Positions 58,701 through 64,000 of a stretch of DNA of 64,000 nt are shown one piece after another. Location: assembly GCA_029582155.1 (NCBI GenBank), contig CM055900.1:41585236-41649235 (forward strand). Reading direction: 5' to 3'. Both the position numbers and the translations under genes were made by a program. Source of the DNA: Panopea generosa. Lineage: Eukaryota; Mollusca; Bivalvia; Adapedonta; Hiatellidae. How positions within the stretch are numbered: position 1 is the stretch's first letter; each line of letters begins with the position of its first letter. A model generated the notes under the pieces. It saw nothing but the letters and a program-made list of their open reading frames with translations. It was not told where the DNA came from and did no database searches.

Positions 58701-60911
58701 ACAAAATAAGCATTATCAATATTAATATTCTGTCACAATAACAACAACTTCATACATGTACCATGCTACTTAAGATATAAAAGTAATAACACAAGTTCAA
58801 GTTAAATTTTAGGAGAGCTTGAGCTTAAAAGAAAAATGTCAACAAATGGGTGGATAACTGAAATAGAGGTACATGTATGTCATTTCTTTTGTATTTGTTT
58901 GTCACAGAGGTCACACATTTGTTTTCATGAGAAATGTTGCTCAAGTAATTTTTCAACTGTTTTCCTATTGTCCTAATAAAATTCAAACTCTTAATGAGTC
59001 ACACAAGATGCGCCTAGTCAGTATGAATGGACAGGCAGGCAATGAATGCTCTTTTATAACAGTCATTTTTTTTTCAAAAAGTGATTGGAAACTTACTTGA
59101 TAGGTATTTCTATCAAATATCTTAAAACAGGTATATGAAAACTTACTGAATGGAGTTTAACGCCATTTTCAACACATTTCAGGTTATATATGGCATATCC
59201 AGTTTTACTGGTGGAGGAAGACCTCAGACTGTGTCAGACTAAGTAGAACCACCTTCCTTCCACAAGTAAACTTACTGATTAAAACTGGTAATATGTTTCT
59301 AGTAAACTTTTCAAAATAGGTGTATGAAAACTTACTTAATAAATCTGATAGGCATTTCTATCAAAATTTTGCCGTCTTCCGTTTTTCTCTTTTTGATGCC
59401 CAAATATTTGTCCACCTGCTGTTGCTTCTTTTTTCTATTACATTGTACTTCCTTCATGTAATCTGCCATTCCCCAGATTTCACTGAAATAAAGGTATCCA
59501 GCTGATGGTTGAAATCAATCAATCCCTTCATAAAAACGAGATTAAATACCAATAAAATACATTGTTTGGCAAAAATGGTGTGTTCACATTCGTTATAATA
59601 TAGACACAAATGGTGCGATCACAATCATTATAATAGAGATACAAATGTTGCGTTTACATGTCATATAAAATAGACACAAATGGTGCGTTCATATTTATTA
59701 TTAGATAGACACAAATGGTGCGTTCACATGTCATATAAGATAGACAAATATGGTGTGTTCACATGTCATATAAGATAGGTACAAATGGTGTGTTCACATA
59801 TCATATAAGATAGACACATATGGTGTGTTCACATGTCATATAAGATAGATACAAATGATGTGTTCATATGTCATATAAGATAGACACATATGGTGTGTTC
59901 ACATGTCATGTAAGATAGACACATATGGTGTGTTTACATGTCACATAGGATAGAAACAAATGGTGTGTTCACATGTCATATAAGATAGACACATATGGTG
60001 TTCACAGTCATATAAAATAAGACACAAATGATGTGTTCATATGTCATATAAGATAGACACATATGGTGTGTTTACATGTCATATAAGATAGATACAAATG
60101 GTGTGTTCACATGTCATATAAGATAGATACATATGGTGTGTTCACATGTCATATAAAATAGACACAAATGGTACATTCATATTTATTATTAGATAGACAC
60201 AAATGGTGTGTTCACATGTCATTTAAGATAGACACACATGGTGTGTTCACATGTCATATAACACGGATACAAATGGTGTGTTCACATGTCATATAAGGTA
60301 GTCACAAATGTTGTGTTCACATTGCATATAAGATAGACACAAATGTTGTGTTCACATTGCATATAAGGTAGACACAAATGGTGCGTTCACATTTATTATA
60401 AAATAGACACAAATGGTGTTTTCACATTTTATATAAGATAGACAAAAATGTTGTTTTCACATGTCGTGTAAGATAGACCAAATGGTGCATTCACATGTCA
60501 TATAAGATATACACATATAGTGTGTTCACATGGTGTGTGGCACAAATGGTGTGTAACACTCATATAGAATAGCAACAAATGGTATGTACATATTATATAT
60601 AAAATAGGTACAAATGGTGTTTTCATTCATATAGAAAAGGCACAATGGTGTGTTCACATGTTTAACCAAGTGAGCTGAATGGTAATGGATTCCATTTCCA
60701 ACAACTATAATAATATGATGTGTAAACTTGTTCCAGATGAAAGGGAGGTAAGGAGCTCCCGGCCTGACATCTATTATTGCCATCTATTAGTTCCCCTGAA
60801 GAAAGAATAATATATATTCCGAAAGCGCTCGGGTTTTTTAAAATAATTTTAAAGAATTCAGTTTTGTTTGGGTGTATTAATTAATTTTTAATAATTAATT
60901 TATTATCTCTC

Positions 60912-60946
<35 letters not shown>

Positions 60947-63488
60947 TTCATGTGTGTAAAATTGTCCACCCTGTCCAGATATGTTGCTTGTAATTCCATA
61001 GTATATAAGTTATGGTCGACACCAAATTTATTGGTTTGGCAGAGGCCTTGATATTGTATCTATAGTTTGCATTGTAGCTAGGCGCACTCGCCGTAGTCTG
61101 GTCTGTACATTTATGTCTTGGTTAATCACAAATAATTATCTCCATATATATCGGTATACTTGTTTAACAAAATCTTCATATAAACACTTTAAATACAGTT
61201 TCTGCATTTCTTTAACTTTGAAATGCATATTTAAACATACCAAATTTCCTCAATGTGATATTATTTTCATTTATTTCATATTACTTTAATTTTTGTTTCA
61301 TTTCATGTCTTTAAGTTCAAAACATGACAATAATCATTAGACCAAGCAAGCTTTACAAAATGTAGTTCCAATGACCTATAGGTCATAGTATGGTCTATTA
61401 TTGGTGTTTTATTGAATACTATTATTTTTGGACCTTTCCAATTTCTCTTTGTAGATGCACACTAAAACATACCAAATTTCTTCAAAACACTTAGAGTCCT
61501 GTGTGTCAAGACCCTCCTGTTGGTCCATATCTGCATGCATCATCATCAATATACAGTACTTGGTATTTGTGAACCCATTCTCCATCTCTATAGCCTGCAA
61601 AAATATTATTGGAATGATACAGCACTTGGTATTTGTGAACCCATTCTCAATCTCTATAGCCTAAAAAAATATTATTGGAATGATACAGCACTTGGTAGTT
61701 GTGAATCCATTGTTCGTTGCTATTGCCTAAAAAAATATATCTGTATTTCTGAACTTGTTGCCTGTCTCTGTAGCCTGCAAAAACATTATTGGAATGATAA
61801 TGCATTTGGTATTTGTGGACCCATTGTCTGTCTCTATAGCCAGCAAAAATATAATTGGAACGATAAAGCATTTGGTATTTGTGAACCCATTGTCTGTCTC
61901 TGTAGCCTACAAAAGTATAATTGGAATGATAAAGCATTTGGTATTTGTGAACCCATTGTCTGTCTCTGTAGCCTACAAAAGTATTACTGGAATGATAAAG
62001 CATTTGGTATTTGTGAACTCGTTGCCTGTCTCTATAGTCTGCAAAAATACTATTGGAACGATAAAGCATTTGGTATTTGTGAACCCATTGTTTGTCTCTG
62101 TAGCCTGCAAAAATAGAATTAAATGAAACATTGTTTGTTATTACATTGAAAAATTGTCCTGCTACATGGATGGAGAACAGGGTAGGCCCTGTATGGGGTT
62201 ATACAGATGTCTAGTTCATTACATTTCAGTTACTGACTTTTCCTCATAAGTTCTCAACCATGTTTTATAAAACCCAAAAGTTTTTGCACCTTTTGATATA
62301 TTTTTTTATCCGGCTTATTTCTCAAACAAATGAAATTGTTACATAATTTAAAACATAGAGATTAACTGTTGATTTCAGTGAAACATCATGTAAATTTAGT
62401 TTGTAATAATTGTGAAAAAAGCTCAAAGTTTGTATAAACCACTCATGTTTCTACTTCCCGTGCAGCACCAGTACTGAGTGTTATTTTTTCAGAGGCATCC
62501 GGGAGAGCTGGTGATCAAACCCACAACCTCTGATGTGAGTGTCCAATTCCTCTCACTACGTTTTAATTTTATCATGTGAATATTGAAGTGGTATGGATAG
62601 AAATGTCAAAATTCGTATGTTCCATACCATCTCAGTGTTCACTCCATGTTTAAAATAATATGGTATTTTACAGAAACCAACACGTTTCTATCTCATGATC
62701 TGCAATTTAATATTTCCCTATTTTAACAAGGAAATTTCTAATCTATTTGCTTAGAAATTTCTATAATTCATCAAAAGCAAAGATTAATATTTTTTTAATG
62801 AGGTTTACCAACCCATTTTACATTATATTTGACATGGCCAGTTTAAATGGTGGAGAAAGACTTTAGAATGAATCTGAGTAGAACCACAGTCCTTCCCCAA
62901 ATAACTGGCAGACTTTGTCACATAAAGATTTTGGAGTGAGCAGGACTAGAACCTACAACCTTAGTGTTGAACGGTAAGTAATCTGAGGAAGACCTCAGAA
63001 TGAATCTGAGAAGAACCATCGTCCTTCCGCAAGTAACAGGCAACTTTCTCACATGAAGGTTTTTGAAACAAGGAGACTCGCACCTACAACCGTAGTGTTG
63101 AGAGGTAAGTGATATTGAGACAACACCTTAGTACACTCGACCGCGCAGGACCCCTAAATTAAGATTTACCACTGACTCATCATTCCATGTGAATTATAAA
63201 TTCAAGACCATCAAAAAATAAACAAAAAATTGTACCTAAATAAAGTTGGGTGTTTTTAACAATATCTTTGTGTGTGCATTAATTAAATTATTTAATTGTT
63301 TTTCAACGTATGTACTTACAATCTTCAAATATTGTCTAACAACATCGAAGAGTGGAAGTTTTCCTTCTTTTCTAAATATAGATGTGTTCCACTCAGCTTC
63401 CCTAGCGATCATAACTGATGATGCTCCTGATGCCAGCCGGAACTTCTCTATGTCGCCATAGCAACGTATATGTGCTTTAGAACCACCG
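49404..63488 (-). CDS. DUS2: tRNA-dihydrouridine(20) synthase, DUS2, 3' six exons (partial)
   Basis: DUS2 uses FMN and NAD(P)H to reduce uridine 20 in the tRNA D-loop. Six exons are read on the minus strand: 63488-63320, 61594-61473, 59482-59336, 51830-51743, 50829-50756 and 49785-49404. All have GT/AG borders, and phases agree at every junction (0, 2, 2, 0, 2). They give 327 residues. Residues 1-57 close the FMN barrel (NGGS; DIEKFRLASGASSVMIARE, AEWNTSIF). About 58-145 is the helical domain (GFTNTKYC, FEEICEIWGMADY). About 148-228 is the dsRBD that marks animal DUS2 (SPKLKLYEWTKRNKLEKPVY; ASIWEKSKQLAEQAAAIV). A polar C-tail follows. Human DUS2, from memory, aligns throughout (TNTKYC, PVYET, DKSKKLAEQAAAIV). 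The N-terminal barrel half, with the catalytic cysteine, lies beyond 64000. Introns hold several tandem arrays. Confidence 0.95.
50062..50330 (+). mobile_element. tRNA-derived SINE (family D) in a DUS2 intron
   Basis: Head ATCTCAGTCGGTAGAGCAGG (box A) and ACGGGTTCAGATTCC (box B). The body contains CTTTCAGATGGGACCTTAAA, GGGCCTGTGTGATAGCACTA and ACGCTAAAGAACC, a core word order found in several invertebrate SINE families. Target duplication not found. Confidence 0.8.
50756..50829 (-). CDS. DUS2: DUS2 exon: dsRBD strands
   Basis: The acceptor is TTCCTTTCTTACAG and the donor is GTAAAC. It encodes MERKEDRCYKCVMELDNKKY TASI-W, the second and third strands of the dsRBD (CVMELDNKKY corresponds to human IVTVAEQKY). 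Confidence 0.95.
51061..51505 (+). repeat. 44-bp minisatellite in a DUS2 intron
   Basis: About ten units of CACGAGGCAGACGGCAGTCC plus ACCACTGTGATGCAGTACAACATT with small changes. It lies between the exons at 50829 and 51743. Confidence 0.95.
51743..51830 (-). CDS. DUS2: DUS2 exon: dsRBD helix 1
   Basis: The acceptor is ATATTTTCTAG and the donor is GTAAGTATAA. It encodes K-DYPVSVSPKLKLYEWTKRN and KLEKPVYAT, the first helix and first strand of a dsRBD (PK..L.EW......P.Y). It is separated from the upstream exon by a 7.5-kb intron containing the 52110-56885 satellite. Confidence 0.95.
51920..52075 (+). mobile_element. SINE fragment (family C) in a DUS2 intron
   Basis: GTGCAAGTTCAATCCCCAGC (box B region) is followed by ACACTCAGTACTGGGTTTTA and GGAGCAGACTCAAG, the same order as in the SINE at 31808-32006. 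The head is decayed. Confidence 0.7.
52110..56885. repeat. 4.8-kb satellite array in a DUS2 intron
   Basis: The array is built from a 17-base word (CACTGGTAGACACACAT) and a 30-base word (CACTGGTAGACACACAGC plus AATGACCCACAT) mixed irregularly, well over 150 units. Larger blocks are repeated: about 54000-54425 recurs near 54875-55300 (offset about 875), and about 52610-53030 recurs near 53100-53510 (offset about 490). Minus-strand frames give CVSTSDVGHC-type repeats that are not proteins. Confidence 0.95.
57130..57440 (-). repeat. Dispersed repeat, reverse relative of 3875-4565
   Basis: ACAAGAGTTGTCAGAAGACC at 57160, GGGCCATAACTGTGCCAAAA and CATGCAAAGATTCATTCACA are the reverse complements of words at 4555, 4210 and 4110. 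Non-coding. Confidence 0.8.
57441..58125. other. Intron stretch with an (AAAT)n run
   Basis: AAATAAATAAATAAATAAAT lies at about 57556-57586. The rest is AT-rich DUS2 intron with no recognised feature. Confidence 0.5.
58126..58650 (-). repeat. Three diverged units of about 175 bp in a DUS2 intron
   Basis: AAAGTA.AAAAGGGGAGAT, CAAGATA.AGTTATG, TGCACTTCCACACATTGCC and CCATGTTCCAAG recur near 58215-58325, 58385-58490 and 58540-58640. Confidence 0.75.
58651..59149. other. DUS2 intron, no recognised feature
   Basis: AT-rich intronic sequence. Confidence 0.5.
59150..59275 (-). mobile_element. SINE fragment (family A relative)
   Basis: GGTGGAGGAAGACCTCAGAC, AGTAGAACCACCTTCCTTCC and ACAAGTAAACTTACTG match the order at 62830-62920 and 62985-63050. 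No tRNA head. Confidence 0.6.
59336..59482 (-). CDS. DUS2: DUS2 exon: linker before the dsRBD
   Basis: The acceptor is TTATTTCAG and the donor is GTAAGTTTTC. The first base completes Cys (C-EIWGMADYMKEV). It is lysine/glutamine-rich in the middle (NRKKKQQQVDKYLGIKKRK) and ends GKILIEMPIRFI-K, corresponding to human GVIKMAVKFDRR. The lysine-rich linker is likely part of the tRNA-binding surface, by inference. Confidence 0.93.
59572..60660 (+). repeat. 36-bp tandem array in a DUS2 intron
   Basis: About 29 units of AGATAGACACAAATGGTGTG plus TTCACATGTCATATAA, with CATATGG/CAAATGG and GTGCG/GTGTG variants. Confidence 0.95.
60661..61472. other. DUS2 intron with a (TA)n run
   Basis: A (TA)n run lies near 60916-60944. 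The rest is AT-rich with no recognised feature. Confidence 0.55.
61473..61594 (-). CDS. DUS2: DUS2 exon: helical domain start
   Basis: The acceptor is ATATTTTTGCAG and the donor is TTTG/GTATGTTTTAG. It encodes AIEMENGFTNTKYCILMMMH and then DTQDSKCFEEI, ending with two bases of a Cys codon. TNTKYC is a DUS2 landmark. Its acceptor and first 16 or so codons are the parent of the 66-bp minisatellite directly upstream (61595-62121). Confidence 0.95.
61555..62121 (-). repeat. 66-bp minisatellite made from a DUS2 splice acceptor and exon start
   Basis: About nine units, the last of which (in gene direction) is the true exon border at 61595/61594. Each unit on the minus strand reads polypyrimidine-like TATTTTTGCAG or TACTTTTGTAG, then GCTACAGAGACAGACAATGG and GTTCACAAATACCAAATG. 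Eight of nine keep the AG. A period of 66 is a multiple of three. The extra units carry no donor and have TAG in frame at the next acceptor, so using a decoy acceptor would add a stop to the message. Confidence 0.93.
62122..62444. other. DUS2 intron, no recognised feature
   Basis: AT-rich intronic sequence. Confidence 0.5.
62445..62575 (-). mobile_element. SINE fragment (family C)
   Basis: On the minus strand GAGGTTGTGGGTTTGATCAC (box B region) is followed by ATGCCTCTGAAAAAATAACA and CTCAGTACTGGTGCTGCAC, as in the copies at 31808 and 51920. Confidence 0.75.
62800..63155 (-). mobile_element. tRNA-derived SINE (family A relative) with a partly duplicated body
   Basis: Two similar stretches (about 62830-62985 and 62990-63120) each carry AGAATGAATCTGAG.AGAAC, GTCCTTCC.CAA.TAAC, TCACAT.AAG.TTTT and CCTACAACC.TAGTGTTGA. 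At the right end a tRNA-like head is seen on the minus strand (GGTCCTGCGCGGTCGAGTG; box B GGTGCGAGTCTCC). Confidence 0.7.
63320..63488 (-). CDS. DUS2: DUS2 exon: end of FMN-binding barrel
   Basis: The acceptor TTTTCTAG lies at 63489 and above, and the donor GTAAGT starts at 63319. The first base completes an Asn codon (N-GGSKAHIR). It encodes GDIEKFRLASGASSVM and IAREAEWNTSIFRKEGKLPL, matching the phosphate-binding end of the Dus barrel. Where human DUS2 has WNPSIF this protein has WNTSIF. It ends in phase 0 after YLKI. Confidence 0.95.
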
Positions 63489-63663
63489 CTAGAAAATTTG
63501 TTATCATAATATAAATACTCAGATGACATATGTGTAATTAACATGTTAGCCAATTAAGAACAGCAAAAATAATCTCCTGAAAGCCTTTTTAAAATATGAT
63601 TTAATACCAAAAAGCCGTGACTGAAGGATATCAACAATATACTCGCGATTGATTCTTTCTTGC

Positions 63664-63775
63664 ACCGCAGTGGCATGATACTCCAGTGCGGCAGTGCTAA
63701 GAATACTGTCTCAAGTAGACACCATTGTGATATTACTGAAAAATTGTTGAAAGCAATCTAAACATCATACAACAA
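63664..63775 (+). mobile_element. 3' fragment of the V-SINE-like SINE
   Basis: CATGATACTCCAGTGCGGCA, AATACTGTCTCAAGTAGACA and GAAAAATTGTTGAAAGCAAT match the 3' part of the SINE at 43154-43453. The head is missing. It lies in the DUS2 intron beyond the 63488 exon. Confidence 0.9.
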
Positions 63776-64000
63776 TAACTTTTCTTGCAAGTAATGAGAT
63801 TGAAATTTTGTTTCAACACATGACTTTTATGTAACAGGTAATTTTGACTTCACACATTTTATATACAACTATAAGATTTCTAGTAAGAATAGGACAAGTG
63901 CCTAACTCTACAAATAGTAAGGAATCCTCAAAATGATTGTCATGTATATTAGCATTTTATTTATGTTCTTAAAAGTGGACCCGGCCCAGTTTGCTTAGTC
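63776..64000. other. DUS2 intron up to the window end
   Basis: No further DUS2 exon was found here. The last bases (GGACCCGGCCCAGTTTGC) may be the start of another tRNA-like SINE head on the minus strand, but the window ends. Confidence 0.4.

Noticed and set aside
61520-62126. Plus- and minus-strand frames of 120-198 codons with repeated peptides
   Set aside because: They are open only because the minisatellite unit is 66 bases, a multiple of three. Only the last unit belongs to a real exon, of DUS2, on the minus strand.

Overview
This window is AT-rich eukaryotic nuclear DNA, most likely from a bivalve mollusc and probably a heterodont clam. That is an inference from three things: the repeat families (long AGCTC-type dispersed repeats, tRNA-headed SINEs including a V-SINE-like family, GGTCAAGGTCA repeats), spliceosomal introns several kilobases long, and protein sequences that fit animal families. 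There is no prokaryotic-style gene packing. Most of the sequence is repeats and transposon remains.

Two host genes are well supported. (1) The 3' half of DUS2, the tRNA-dihydrouridine(20) synthase, lies on the minus strand from 63488 down to 49404. It has six exons with matching phases and GT/AG borders, encoding the end of the FMN-binding barrel, the helical domain, the animal-specific double-stranded-RNA-binding domain (dsRBD) split over three exons, and an acidic C-terminal tail. Its first exons lie beyond 64000. (2) An F-box protein close to FBXO39 lies on the plus strand at 40769-41932, with its whole coding region in one exon behind a clear splice acceptor. A third, broken host- or transposon-derived set of exons resembling an RPA-like OB-fold protein lies at 45481-47563, just after a decayed PIF1/Helitron-type helicase end (44377-44787).

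Layout: 1-5000, dispersed repeats, including nuclear-receptor-like palindromes near 3030. 4990-5983, mariner-like DNA transposon. 6069-7625, AGCTC repeat and a non-LTR reverse transcriptase fossil split by a SINE. 7953-8053, perfect 49-bp hairpin. 8200-13500, dispersed repeats, a SINE, a small TIR element and a GA run. 15400-18650, 71-bp satellite with a 773-bp higher-order duplication. 19388-26172, broken Gypsy-type LTR retrotransposon with both LTRs and target duplication. 26640-27500, 34-bp tandem array running into a 500-N assembly gap. 28000-36300, a dense nest of TTAA-flanked MITEs, a three-copy TIR element, SINEs, LINE pieces and large inverted repeats. 38041-39064, a second mariner-like element. 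40763-42307, the F-box gene. 43154-47600, V-SINE-like SINE, Helitron-like remnant and OB-fold pseudogene. 49404-64000, DUS2, whose introns hold five tandem arrays.

The most striking observation is in DUS2. The splice acceptor and first coding codons of one exon (61594-61473) have been amplified into a 66-bp minisatellite of about nine units just upstream. This leaves a ladder of decoy acceptors in the intron.
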